Source: Pleodorina starrii
Taxonomy: Eukaryota > Chlorophyta > Chlorophyceae > Chlamydomonadales > Volvocaceae
Reading direction: 5' to 3'
DNA: 64,000 bases
Assembly: GCA_030267565.1 (NCBI GenBank)
Contig: BRXU01000018.1
Span: 1,550,001 to 1,614,000, forward strand
Shown: positions 36,401-47,120 of the stretch, in pieces
Layout of the letters: the number at the start of each line of letters is the position of its first letter
Numbering within the stretch: position 1 is the first letter of the stretch
Program-made: the position numbers and the translations under genes
Notes under the pieces: generated by a model
Told to the model about the DNA's origin: nothing
Seen by the model: the letters and a program-made list of their open reading frames with translations, nothing else
Database searches by the model: none

Positions 36401-36673
36401 CTTCGAAAATACAATTTGTCCTTGAAACAGCCCGTCGTCCGTATGCTTTGTCACGTTGCCGGGTGCGGGCAAGCCCGAGATGGATTGAAACTGTCGGATG
36501 GTGTCCTGGAGCAGAGCCGACACCGGCCTCGTTGCACTACAACGCTTTGGAGGTTGACAGCGCACTGGTGCCGTTGACGGCAAGTAGCAACGGCTGGCCG
36601 CTAGCCGGACAAAGCCCTTTTCTTGCTGCCGATACGCCCGTTGCGAGCTCCAATTTCCCAACGCCGTGTTCAT
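27923..36673 (-). CDS. Starch-binding sucrose-phosphatase-family HAD protein: two AMPK-type CBMs, a CBM25/53-like module and an S6PP domain, 12 exons
   Basis: Minus-strand exons 36673-36355, 36253-36156, 35537-35472, 34381-34277, 34001-33939, 32868-32770, 31833-31729, 31344-31087, 30461-30332, 29623-29532, 29024-28746 and 28237-27923 close in frame to 642 residues. Residues 1-55 are a basic, Ser-rich likely chloroplast transit peptide. Residues about 88-166 form an AMPK1-type glycogen-binding module (GEDVYIWG-GSFNDW, then PTVTNAEGHLNNF). Residues 170-255 form a second (ENVFVVGDWDNWQ, DPTQPVYP). Residues 255-345 resemble CBM25/53 (IFYCTGWEEAVLQY, LEFTLNNGA). Residues 372-642 match sucrose-6-phosphate phosphatase: SDIDGT with Asp374/Asp376, NTGRS, Lys561 and GDSGND at 583-588. 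It probably dephosphorylates a sugar phosphate at the starch surface; the real substrate is unknown. Confidence 0.85.
29069..29120. repeat. 14-bp minisatellite in intron 10
   Basis: Three to four tandem units of GAGGGAGGGGGTTG lie in the intron just upstream (gene sense) of the 279-base exon of the phosphatase gene. Confidence 0.8.
32139..32240. repeat. ACATGC hexamer array followed by GGTGC/AGTGC pentamers
   Basis: Five ACATGC units run directly into a block of GTGCGGTGCAGTGCAGTGC-type pentamer variants. A (CACATC)n block follows at about 32331-32357. All lie in an intron of the phosphatase gene. Confidence 0.8.
32669..32711 (+). repeat. Dispersed 43-bp repeat, copy 1
   Basis: The sequence from AGCGCAGGACCCTAGT to TCTCGCATCCT, with an internal TGTAA, recurs at 54442-54484 with three base differences. 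This copy is in an intron, antisense to the phosphatase gene. Confidence 0.75.
32964..32983 (+). repeat. Dispersed 20-bp repeat, copy 2
   Basis: Exact second copy of the 20-mer at 17956-17975, in an intron of the phosphatase gene. Confidence 0.6.
33372..33422. repeat. GGCT tetranucleotide microsatellite
   Basis: About twelve GGCT units with one variant, in an intron of the phosphatase gene. Confidence 0.9.
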
Positions 36674-39403
36674 TTTGCAACTGAAGGACCGTATTTACAT
36701 CTAGCAGCAAGAAGTCTGAGCCGCAAGTTGCTACTACCGATGTCAAAGGCGGTCTGGTTGTGGCGCTGTGTCAAGCAAAGGAAGCAGTAGAGGCCTAGGG
36801 CTCTCTACCTTTCAGTTGCAGGTATTGGTCTAACAAGTGAATAATGTATAAAGTATGGACCTCCCGATGACTAGGCCGGAAACCCGAATGGGCAAGTGGA
36901 GGGTTCAACAGGCGGAGGGCCGACACAACTGCTCACGCAGCTGCACGTCATAAGCCAGCGACAGTGATAAGCAAGAGTATGGCAAATGCCGTGTGGCAAG
37001 GAGGCGAGGACAGAGGACCGGACACACGGAAGGTAGGTACAGTACGTAAGAAGGGAGGCCGGCTGACGTGCAGACTTTGGTTGTGGACCTCAATATATTT
37101 TTAGGTGCCCTGGAATCTTCCGAAGGTGACGTTCCTAGAGGGCAACCAGCGCCTTCATACGGTCGTTGTCGGCAACCGCGCGGTCCCGCCTACCCTGCCT
37201 CTGTTCGACAGGCAAAAGCGATAAAGGGAGCTGTTCGCATGTGACCACTTGTAACAGAGTGCTGGCAAACGACGATGAAGAAAGTGCTCGGCCTACGGAA
37301 GCTTCCCACGGGATGCGGATCGTATGCGGAGCATGCGCTGCTGGGCATGTGCAGCGCATGTGACGTTCCGTATTCGGTCGCGACTACTGTACGACAGTAC
37401 AAGAAGCTCCCCAGCCAAACTTCTGGCAACCTGCTCGGGCGCGGTCCTTATAAGTAAGGGCCTTCGGCAGTCCCCCTTTTGGTGTATCTGGTGTAAAATG
37501 TAAGCAGGCCGTGTGATAGCGGGCCAGTGGAGGCAACGGATTAGCCGAAGCATCGGGAATGGGGAGAGGTAGAAGGTGCTGGGTACGCGAGGACGACGAA
37601 ATTTGTAAGGCCAAGCAGTTAGTGAGAAGTTTCCGTCCAACAGTTGTGCATTGTAACAAGATCCGCTCGGTGTGGGCGAGCGACAGTCGGAAGAAGGAGA
37701 GGCAGGCGAAGGCAGCACAGTTATTGCGAGTGTAATATACGTTCAGTTTGGGTGCTGCAGGAAGAAAGGCTACAAGCGGTTGGTCGCCAAGCCCTTCGTG
37801 CGGTTCGGGGAAACCCCAGCCCGCCGCTGCGGGGACTGGCGGGGATGCGGCCGTGCTTGCGCCACAATAGGGACGAAGTCAAATTTGCAGCAGGGTTCTA
37901 CTGGACTTAGCGGCTCGTTCGACATTGAACTCGTGTTTAGTTCTTTAGTAGGTAGGTAGCCAGGCTTGCTGCGGGCGGCTTCCATTAATGCTAGATCAGC
38001 GTGACATGTGCCAGTCCGTGCCAGTGCACTGGGGGGTCATGATGAGGACCTTGTGCAGATTAGGCATTAAGCGGGCCGGGTGCACGGCTTGGCGTCAGCG
38101 GCCCTACCTGAAGACTTAGCCATCCTCGACGACGGTGTTAGTCGTGATCACTGAGTGGAAGAGGCCGTAGCAACTGTTGTGCGTGGTGGTCAGCCAGCGT
38201 GCAGTCAACATCGTCGGTTCGGCCAAGCATGGCCTCCAGAATTGTACTGAAACGCCTGTTAATGATCTTGCAGGTGCTGAAGAGCAGCACTCCCACCGGA
38301 GAGCTGACATCGACTTAGGCCTGTGCGGGGTACGGGGTATGGTAGTGGCACGGGGCACGGCTAAGATGGGGAAGATGCGCTCAAAGGTGTGCAGCGGGTG
38401 GATTGGTGAATATAGGGACTGTGGCGGCGGCAACATGTGGGAGGATGGGCGGGTGGTGGTGGAGGTGCAGTTGAGAGGGTCTGTGGCGGGCACTGGCACA
38501 GGATACCGGTACTGTGGCAGCAAGGCGTACCTTCACCGCAGTGTCCATGCCGGTATTGAAGATGAAGCCCCTGGCATTGAAGATGGGGTCCCTGGTTGGA
38601 GATGGATGAAGCACGGCCCACAAGCGTCCGCCAAGCCATGCGAAATGTGCTGCATATGCTCTGCGGCCGCCAACCGCCTCGCCAACCAGCCTATCTCTGC
38701 ATGCACGGGTGCCCTGCTCTTACTAACCTTACCTGGCCCGCCCCCTGCTTGGTATCCCCCATCGGCACTGTGGCCGAAGTGCCAGCGCCGGCCTACGGTG
38801 TCATCACCTCGACCCCTTAAGCCACGACTGGTGCACAACTAAATTGGAGCCGGGTGTTATGTTGGAGCCAGCTGGCGGGCGGACGCCACCCAGCTGGTGG
38901 GTACAATGACCAGGAGGGTGTCGAGTTGAGTCCACACCGCAGGCCCACTGGCGGAGACGGCACCACCCAGCGCTGGGTAGGTCAGAACGATGCGCGGTAA
39001 CGTGTACGATTAGTACAGCTCCGTCGTACCGGGGGCGTTCATCAACAACCCTTCGGCACAATGCCACTAGCCCAGTACTAGACCTCACCAATTATTCGGG
39101 TGGTTTGCATTTACAATATATATTTGCTCGCTGACCCAGAATATTGCTGTTTTTGTTGGCCCTGGTTGGCCCACTTCCTCACGACGCGACACACCACGGT
39201 CGCTGCACATTCTGCACGAAAGCAGGGTTCTTAGTTAGTGTGGAACTATATCCGCGCGGTTTCTTTTGGTGGCTTTTTGTTGCCCAACGGCCTGTCGTGG
39301 CACAACAACCAGGGTTTGCTTAAACGCTCCACGCCGAAGCGCTCCTTAGGGTGATAGAAAACATTGATATTTTTGGAGCATCCGTGGTGAAGTGACTAGT
39401 TCA
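36674..39403. other. Divergent intergenic region
   Basis: The region lies between the starts of the minus-strand phosphatase gene and the plus-strand thioredoxin-like gene, so it contains both promoters. Short frames near 37266 and 37672 have no splice or homology support. I could not place promoter motifs. Confidence 0.45.
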
Positions 39404-41244
39404 ATGGCGATGATACTCAGGGCAAAGCCTCTTCCGCAAGGCAGCTGTCGGCGTCCCCGTCACCGGACAGCTTGCGTTGTCCCTAAAGCGACATCGGTTC
39501 TCTACCCGAAGCAACCTTTGGATACCGCCCCCGCAATGGACAGCGCTTCGCGCCAACGAGCTGGGTCTTCCCATTACGTGAATTTCGCGGCCACGGCCGC
39601 TGATTACGTGAGCGTCCTGGAGCGATTGGAGGCTGCAAGCTCTCTGTCTCCGGAGGCACGCTCTGCGATGTCTGTGACGGCGCCAGGGGCTCCGGCTACT
39701 GAGCGGAAGTCATGGAGCGTTGGCTTCATGGGCAGCCTGTTCGGCGGCAAGCAGCAGCAAGCCGAGGTGTCCGCCGCGGACCTCAGCGTGGACGATGGCG
39801 CGCCGCTCTGCCGCGCCGTGGTCATGTTCACGGCCACGTGGTGCGGTCCATGCAGCATTGTCTACCGCGAGCTCACGCTGGCGGCAGGCCGGCTGCAGGG
39901 CCGGCCGCCCACGGCCATCCTTGTGGTGGATGTGGAGGAGGAGAAGGAGCTGGCTTCGGAGCTGGGCATCAAGGTGAGCCTTTACTGCTCATCAGGCCCC
40001 GCCCGGATTGAGCTGGTTTCGGAGGGCATCCAGGGAGCTGCAAAACAGTCTGCTACCGGTACCCAGTCCGCGGCGGGAGAAGCTGCGCCTGTATAAGGAG
40101 CCTGTGTTCCGGCGCCGGTACCGCACCCGCAAACAAGCCAACCCGCCAAGTCTCGACCCGCCCTGCCTAGCTCTTTACGGTATCCACCCGCGGCCCCGTC
40201 AGGCAGCAAGCGCAGCCGCTGCTGCAGGCTGCTGCGCGCTGTGCTCTGCCCGAGGTCTCTTGGTTTGGGCAAACTCTTTAGTCACCGGGCGCGTCACGTC
40301 AAACAACCCGTTGTCTATGCGCGGTTCCTCTCGTCGCGGCCGTCTCACTGGTCACAGCACTCCACCGCGCCGTTCTTCGTTACCCACCCACCCACCCACC
40401 CACCCACCCACACATTCCCCCCCCCGGGTGCGCACGCAGGCGCTGCCCACCCTGCTCTACATGAGCCCGGACAACTCCCGAGGTCCGGTATTCAGCCAGG
40501 TAGGTGCGTCCGGGCCGCGCATACGGCATACGGGTACAGCGGACCGGGTGGGGGGTTGAGGGGTTGGGGCGCGACCCGTCTGGACGTCGAGGGCAGTCAG
40601 TGCATCCCACAGCAGCAGCAGAAGCAGCAGCAGCAGAAACAGAAGAAGAAGAAGCAGCGCCTGGCAGGGAGGTAGCGTAGTGAGTCGGGTCGGCGTATAC
40701 GGTAGCGCGGGCACTCCTCTGGATAACCGTACGTATCATTCGACCGTATGCCGTATTTTTCCAACTGTCTCCCGAGGGCAAATGTCGGCTGCCTGGCTCC
40801 GGAGCGCTCGCTCAGGAGCCCGATCGGGGGCCGGCCCAGCGATACAAAATCCCAAGTCAGTTTAAACCCTCAAAAGGCCTTTTCACATTTGCGGTATTCG
40901 TTGTCGGATGGCAGGAAGGTGGAAGAGGGCGGTCGGTTGAGACCTCTCTCTCTCTCTCGTGTTGGCCCCCTGTCTGGAGCCCCGCACTGGCGGACACACT
41001 CTTCCCCGGCCTATACGTGGATACCCCCCCCCCCCCCCCCGAGACGGCCTTCTTTCGTTACTTGTACCGTTCACGGGCTCCGGCCTATACGTGGATGACC
41101 CCCCCCAACACACACACATTGCACACGCCCACTTGCCGCGCATGTCCGCAGGGCCCCGTGTCCGCCTCCTTCATCCTGGATGCCCTGGACCGCGCGGCGG
41201 GCTTTGGCGGCCGCGATGTCAAGGCCAAGTGGCTCAAACTGTGA
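39404..41244 (+). CDS. Chloroplast-type thioredoxin-fold protein, 3 exons
   Basis: Exons 39404-39973, 40440-40499 and 41152-41244 join in phase 0 to 240 residues. The first about 40 residues are basic and Ser/Thr-rich, typical of a plastid transit peptide (RPRHRTACVVPKATS). The thioredoxin fold starts near residue 134 (RAVVMFTATWCGPC), with the intact redox pair Cys147/Cys150. It continues through VVDVEEEKELASELGI to the cis-proline motif ALPTLLYM at the exon 1/2 junction. A long linker (residues 45-125) with a Gly/Lys/Gln-rich patch precedes the fold. The active site is complete, so a disulfide reductase role in the stroma is likely. The subtype could not be fixed. ATG 39404 is followed by ATG 39410 in the same frame, and either could be used. 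Confidence 0.8.
40382..40412. repeat. CCCA tetranucleotide microsatellite
   Basis: About seven CCCA units in intron 1 of the thioredoxin-like gene, about 25 bases before the acceptor, where they extend the pyrimidine-rich tract. Confidence 0.85.
41006..41022 (+). repeat. Dispersed 24-bp repeat, partial copy
   Basis: CCGGCCTATACGTGGAT followed by a run of C. It lies in intron 2 of the thioredoxin-like gene, 51 bases before the next copy. Confidence 0.75.
41073..41096 (+). repeat. Dispersed 24-bp repeat, full copy at a 3' splice site
   Basis: Full copy, preceded by GTACCGTTC and followed by a C run, 55 bases upstream of the exon 3 acceptor of the thioredoxin-like gene, in the sense orientation. 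Confidence 0.8.
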
Positions 41245-43610
41245 GCCGAATTCGGGAGCTAGAGTCCCGAAGCACATAACACGCGAGAGGCAGGAGCGGC
41301 GCTGCGGCGGCTGACAGCGGCGGTGCGTGAATACGGTGTGGGTTTGTTCGGCTTTTGTACGTCGGTGCCCGCAGTTCAGTCCCGCTTCGTTCCAGTACCG
41401 CAGAACCTTGTACGGCATGTCATGGCCCACCAGAGGTCTTGGATGTCGCGGGTTCTGCACGGGGTCATCAGTTTTTTTGGGTTTGGAGTCGTGTGAGGAG
41501 TGGCAGCAAGGGGTGCGGGACTAGACGAGGACGGAGGGGAGACTGAGGGCGGAGATGGAATAGAACTATAGAAGAGATACCACCGCAACGGAGGGGAGGG
41601 ACGGAGACCATGTTCGCGAGCGGACCCGGGGCGTGCAGGGGGGAGGGACTGACGGACTGACTGCATGCATGAATGCATGAATGCATGCCGCTTGCGTCGC
41701 AGCATAAATGATATACCGTATAAGGGCTGAATCGACACGGAGCGCTCGTGTGACGCGTGGGGTTCAAGTTCCATACGTGGCAGGAGCGGGGAGCGAGACG
41801 CAAGCACGAAGATATGTTTTAGGGTCCCAAGTCCCAAACAGGCATCACGGATTGCAGCTACCGGGCAGCTACCGATATCTGTGTGGGGGCGCCAAATATT
41901 TGATGGATGGGTCGTGTCGTGGTCTTGTGCGACGAAACGCTTCTGGAAGGCCCGGTCGCCGACATGCGGTTTCCGGTTTCCGATGGATCGTTTTTGATTT
42001 TGAAGAATGGGTATCGGGGGATGCGTTGTGGAGCATGTGCGGTAGTGGGGGGTCTGTGTCTGTTCATGTCTGATGTGCAATGCCACACACGCACACCGAG
42101 CGAGCCAAGAATAGTGCATCGCTGGAGGGGGGCGTTTCCTTTCCCGTCCTGAGCTTTTGGCTGGTCAATAAAGAAAATGTCGCAGCGGAGCTTGGGGGGT
42201 GGCGGTGGCTTTCATTCCTCTTGTGCGGGGCTGCGGGACTTCAATTTCGTCCGACCGTGGGCCACAGTGTCCGTCCAGTGGATGCAGGGGGCGGGAGGCA
42301 AGAGGCCGGCCGGCCAATTTGATAACCAAGTAATAAGCGGACGAGGGGGACGACTGAGCTGCTCTGCCGTGCCTCTGGATGCCGGCTGCCCCCCTGTGGC
42401 TTGCGCTGCGTCATGTGCTCATGCCACGTGCTTAACCCGCCGCTGTTGCCTGATTAGGATCCCACGAGGTGCCGCCACCACGGCGACCAGCGCCTTGCTT
42501 GCGTGGACTGAGGATACCTGCTGCTGGGCTATGCGGATATTCGGTGGGAGAGAATATGGCGGCAGGTGAATGACCGTGCTGCCCCCTGGGTATGGAGTAC
42601 CGGCATGCAGGCACCGGTGGTGGGTGGCTCGGGGGAGTTGGTGATGCGCTTAAGAGTTGGTGATGTGCGTGTGTTCGTTGTACCGGCGGTGGGCGGCTCG
42701 GTGGGCGCAAAGCTGTTGGTCGCGCCCGCCCGCCCGCCCGCCCGCCTGCCTGCCTGCCTGCCTGCCTGCCTTGTACCCCGCTCAGTGTCGACCCGGTGCT
42801 TGGAGAACGTACCGTACATCACCCACACCGATCTATGCGGGGTCCAGGGGCTGCACTGGGGCCTCACTGGGACAGGCAGTTGTGCAGTTAAGCGCGCCAT
42901 GCCCGCGACGTTGAAATGGTATCTGGCTTTATCTCCTGTACGATGAAGCCAGATACCATCTGAGCGCCGCGAAACGAATAAGGCCGCAGTGCGGTGGTCT
43001 TGGTTTTCCTGTGTGCACCGGTGTCCCGGGGGCCAGCCTTGGCTGACTGGCGCCGCGGCCGAGGGCGGGAGCCGAGTGATGGGGGCAAAGGGCGGCCGAG
43101 TGACGGGCGCAGCCTGCTGTGTTATGTCTGCTGGCTGGGGCTGAGGCTTCGGGGGCAGCAGGGCGTCCCTGGCACAGTTGCGAGAGGGGGCATGGCAGGC
43201 CTGGTGGAGGCCGGGCGGCTGAATGGGTGGCGGGGCGGGGCGAGTGACGTCGCTTTCGTCTCTTCATAGCGCGGTCAGCTTTGGGCGGTCAGCCCTGGAA
43301 AGGGAAAGTTTACATGAGCAGGAAAGGAGAGAGGGGAGGTGGGTGGGTTCTGGGTTGGCACTGGGCAGGCCGCGGAGTTGTTGCCGGGGGGGCTCTGCAT
43401 CAGCGCGCACACTGGCAGGTTTTTGGTTTTGTTTATTGGGCGTGGGTTGTTCATCTGGGATGCATTTCTTGAACTGATGTAACACGCCTCTGTATGATTC
43501 GGCGTAAGGCCCCACCCGATCGCAGATCTCGGAGTTTGCCGGGAAATGCTAGAAATGCAGCCTCAAATGCAGCCGTACCATGGCGTGCATTTGACCCTAA
43601 TTGCAATTGT
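41245..43610. other. Intergenic region, no gene supported
   Basis: No credible exon is seen. It includes a CCCG/CCTG tetranucleotide block at 42722-42771 and a small hairpin near 42913-42961, where GATGGTATCTGGCTT and its inverted partner flank a short loop. Confidence 0.45.
42722..42771. repeat. CCCG then CCTG tetranucleotide microsatellite
   Basis: A compound array that changes from CCCG to CCTG units half way. Confidence 0.85.
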
Positions 43611-44920
43611 CCGCACCAGGAACCGACCAGCGCGGAAGTAGGTTCCTTCCATCGCGGCCTGCCAGGGCCTGCCCCAGCAGCGGTGTAACGGAGCTCGGTC
43701 CCTCTCGGTCCGACGGTCCCTACAGGGTCCTATGCCGTTAACACACCTAACCTAGATAGGGACAACTGCTTAATGGGGGGGCCCTTTTTCCTGAAAGGAG
43801 GGATTTTAGTTTCCAGGTCTTCTGTCTATAAGGGAAGGTTTCCCCTTAAAGAAGGGAGGGCCTAGTTGTGTGAACGGCATAGGACCCTATAGGGACCGTC
43901 GGACCGAGCTCCGTTACAGTTTGGCATCGGAGACAGCAACCTTCCTGGGCCTAAACGGTTCACGCTTCCGCACGATGGCTTCTCTTGCCCGGCGTACTGG
44001 CGGCGTCAGCGGTGGCGGTGGTGACGACGGCGACAACCGGCGCAAGCGCGGGGAGAATGTACCGCCCCACCCGCCAGAGCGGAACATCCTCAACGAGTTT
44101 GAGGACGCCGCTGACCGCGTTCGGGGTCAGCGGCGTCCTCGAACTCGTTGAGGATGTCCCTTTCTGGCGGGTGGGGCGGTACATTCTTCCCGCGCTTGCG
44201 CCGGTCGTCGCCGTCGTCGCCACCGCTGACGTCGCCAGTACGCCGAGAAAGAGAAGCCATTGGGCGGAAGCGTGGACCGTTTAGGCCCAGGAAGGTTACT
44301 GCCTCAGATGCCAAAGTGTAACGGAGCTCGGTCCGACGGTCCCTATAGGGTCCTATGCCGTTCACACAACTAACCTAGATCGGTTAGAAGCCGCGGAATG
44401 GTGGTCTCGAATGATACCATATAGGTATGAGTTTCAGTATTTGAACTGGTTGGTTGCAAGTGCCATGAGGCCCTTGTCGTAATTGGAGCCTTACAAATGG
44501 ACGAGCGGCCCATTGGGCCTGACGTCCTTACTTGCGGTGTCACCTCCTCCACCACCTTCTGCTTTACCGTCTCCGCAACCACCTTCTGCTTTACCGTCTC
44601 CGCAAAGTCCTGAATGTTATGATAAAGCCTACTCTAAAGTTCTCGTCCAGGAGCTGTTCGATTGCCCCGAGTATACCGGCATCGACCTGTGAAACGGGGA
44701 CATAGAAGTTAATGAGAACAAAAAGGTTTACGGAAGAGCCGCCATGCCTGAACAGGTCGATGCCGGCTTACTCGGGGCAATCAAGCAGCTTCTGGACGAG
44801 AAGTTCGGAGTAGGCTTCAACATCGCGGAGACGGTAAAGCAGAAGGTGGTGCAGGAGGTGACACCGCTGCTGGGGCAGGCCGCGGTGGAAGGAATCTACT
44901 TCCTGGTGCGGACAAATGCT
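43611..44920. repeat. Nested inverted-repeat complex (outer arms split by an insertion)
   Basis: Outer arm R (44752-44917) is the inverted copy of arm L, which is in two pieces, 43611-43686 and 44541-44691. GCGGTGT is present at both cut points (43680-43686 and 44534-44540). This means an 854-bp insertion with a 7-bp target duplication interrupts arm L. Arm L also carries a 28-bp internal tandem duplication around 44550-44605. Arm R encodes an open frame starting MPEQVDAGLLGAIKQLL at 44744. I recognise no protein family in it. Confidence 0.8.
43687..44540. mobile_element. Inserted foldback-type element with a 250-bp palindrome
   Basis: This segment fills the gap in outer arm L and is bounded by the 7-bp duplication. 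Inside it, 43864-44115 and 44126-44371 are inverted copies of each other separated by 10 bases, about 90% alike by eye. A third, shorter copy of the arm end (43687-43757) lies in direct orientation to the right arm; both end in TAACCTAGAT. Each arm carries an open frame encoding MASLARRTG and, later, NILNEFEDAAD-like peptides. No transposase or reverse transcriptase is seen, so any movement would be non-autonomous. Confidence 0.65.
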
Positions 44921-46074
44921 GCGGTGGTGCCACCCGGCGGCCCACCCCTTGTGCCTCTTGGCCCCTGGGGGCGGCCATGTCCTTGGGGCTCTGGTGCCCC
45001 GTCGGTGCCCTGTGTTCGCCCGGCTGCTCGGTGCAGCCGCCCATCTCGGGCCCCTCATCATCCCGGACTCCGATACCACTGTGGGTCCCTGGTGCTACCG
45101 GTACTCGGCGCCTCTGTAGAGCAACCCGGCCCTCCTGGGCGCCGGCGGCACGTGCCTGGAGCTCATCTTCCCGGCCCTCTTCGGACTGCACGGTCTCACC
45201 ACCCTCGGTGTCGCTGTGCACTGCTGGGACGCGCTCACACCAGCGTGCATCACTCTGCTGGAGGTGCATCGTCGGCCTGCGGGCGTGTCCCCCCACCTTG
45301 CCCGCCGCTGCACCTTGCAACTGTGGCAGCTGGTCCTGCGGGTTGTGCTGCGCTACAGGGGTGTCCGGGGTTCGAGTCCGGGCCTCCCCGCCCGACCATA
45401 TACGTCGGGATGACGAGATTATGGCCAGCTGTCGAGATGTGGAATTGAGGTCGTAGTTGGTACGCTAGATTCGCACGCTTAATTGGTGGCGATGCTGAAC
45501 CCTAAGGGTCCCGGCGGTTGGGTGGTTGATGAGGGGTGTGGCCTACTGTGTATAAGGCCCAGTGGTCTGTGCTAGCACGTGTAGCCGCCCTGCGCGGTTG
45601 GCTCCCACTGTAACAAACCCGCATTCTGCAGGGAGCTTGGTGCAGCAGTGGATGCCAGCGGGCCTTCCTTCTCGGACCAGCTGGACGCCCTTTTGGGCCT
45701 CATCCCCGTCAGTTGGATGACAATGGCCCAGCATGTCGTGTCTGGTGCTGTGGCTGTGCTGCTCCCTCCCCCCGGAGGCCTGGGTGGCACTGCTGCAGGG
45801 GCTAGCCTGGTGCCCCGCTGGCCGGCATTCACACCCGTCCTGGGCACCTCCGTCAAGTGTGGCGCCCACCTGCAGCTTGCCAAGGTGTACCGTGATTTGA
45901 AGGTGCACCATGAGGACTTCCACACGGATGTGTGTGTGTGTGTGTTACATGGTTCGGGGTGCGTGCCCCTCTCATGAACAAAAAACCCATACGAGCCGAG
46001 GGCCCAAGGGAACAAAAACGCCTAAGAACACGACAGTAGAAAGCCGCACATGCAGGAGAAGAGGGCACTAGCGG
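44921..46074. pseudogene. Degenerate coding-like sequence, unrecognised
   Basis: Frames at 44916-45119, 45216-45413 and 45648-45977 have protein-like composition (for example TCLELIFPALFGLHGLTTLGVAVHCWDALTP) but are broken by stops and lack a start. Given the mobile-element remnants on both sides, this is probably transposon debris. A GT-rich run occurs at 45930-45946. Confidence 0.3.
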
Positions 46075-46340
46075 CCAAAGGGGGCCATTGAGTTGCGGTG
46101 GGACCAGATGTGCTCAAGCATTTTCACCAAACGAGGGTATCCCATTTCATGGCTTCCTCCATACCCTCAAATTGGGGGAACCCTTCATCCGCGCGGATGC
46201 TACTATAAGCAGGGCACTCCATAAGGACATGCTTCTCGTCCTCTACCGTATTTGACCATCCGCAACGCAGCAGGGGCATTTTCGCTCAGTCCTGGGGATA
46301 TGAACTTTGCCCCCTCGTAATCTGTTGGCCGCAACCGCCC
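46075..46340 (-). mobile_element. Decayed LINE 3' end
   Basis: The minus strand encodes RTERKCPCC, then after a frameshift VEDEKHVLMECPAYSSIR, then an in-frame TGA. This matches the CCHC end of the LINE at 7047-8180 (RSERTCRVC and EDEYHVLMECSAYDDIR). It is a broken relative of the same element class. Confidence 0.65.
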
Positions 46341-46389
46341 CTGTGTATGATGCCACCTCTGGCGGCTGTGATGGACGGCTGTGATGGGA

Positions 46390-47005
46390 GAACGATGCCC
46401 GACCACAAGGAGGCACTCGGGCGGCTGGTGGTGCGCGGCATCACGGGGTTCCCGTTCTTGTGTGGGCAGGCGGGTCATGGGAGGGTTGCCTGTTGCCCGT
46501 GCAGTGAACCAGCGAGTTACACAGGCTGGGTGGTGCTGGGTCCGTCGGCATCTGTTTTGGGACTGCTTTGTTTCCTGCACCTTGCGTGACGACTGAGGAG
46601 CCGGAAGCGGTGATGGGGGTCCCAGGTGGCTCGGTGGTGCAGCGGTTTCATCTGTGGCTCGTGATGCCCCCTCCGGGGATCCGTCCCTGTGTATGGGATG
46701 TCGTGGGCTCCAAGGGCGCTCGTGTGCTGCCCTGGGTTCACTTTTGTGGGAGCGTGCCGTGTGTGCGCTTGACTCGGTCACGGTGAGCCCTGCGCGGGCC
46801 TCCTGTGACCCCACTTGTCTCCTGTGTGAGCAAGGTGCAGGCGGGCCTGGTGGCATCTTTTCTGTTTGGATGGGCTCAGCGGCGTCTCTGCTGTTTGCGT
46901 AGGCTAGGGGTTCGGTGGGCCTGGTGGCGATGCGGGCTTGGTGCTGGTGGGCCTTGGTGGCTTTGCTTTAGGCACCCCTTCGCGGGTGCCCCCGGGGTAG
47001 GATGA
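46390..47005 (+). mobile_element. Possible second decayed LINE 3' end, opposite strand
   Basis: Plus-strand fragments VACCPCSEP and, in another frame, RRHLFWDC resemble the reverse-transcriptase zinc-binding motif (Cys-x-x-Cys ... HLFWDC). They are followed by PPPGIRPCVWDVV and a terminal HPF segment. Frames are broken several times. This is weaker than the minus-strand LINE remnant next to it. Confidence 0.4.
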
Positions 47006-47120
47006 ACAGTCTGTCTAGCCTGTACGGCTAGCAACCGGTGTGAAAACCGGTTCCCCTTGTAATCATCGCATCTTGATAAAATACCAAACGCAGGGCATCA
47101 AGAGAAGAAATCAAGAAGGA

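Noticed and set aside
38177..38842. 221-codon plus-strand frame
   Set aside because: Composition is irregular, no motif is seen, and no splice or poly(A) context supports it.
40382..40412. Regular short repeats that might suggest a CRISPR array (also at 42722 and 57664)
   Set aside because: They are plain tandem micro- or minisatellites without unique spacers, in a eukaryotic nuclear genome.
41376..42119. 247-codon minus-strand frame
   Set aside because: No family resemblance, no supporting exon structure, and overlapping frames on the other strand.
45355..45395. tRNA-like T-loop (GGGGTTCGAGTCC) near 45370
   Set aside because: The flanking bases do not pair into a T stem and no D or anticodon arm can be drawn upstream.
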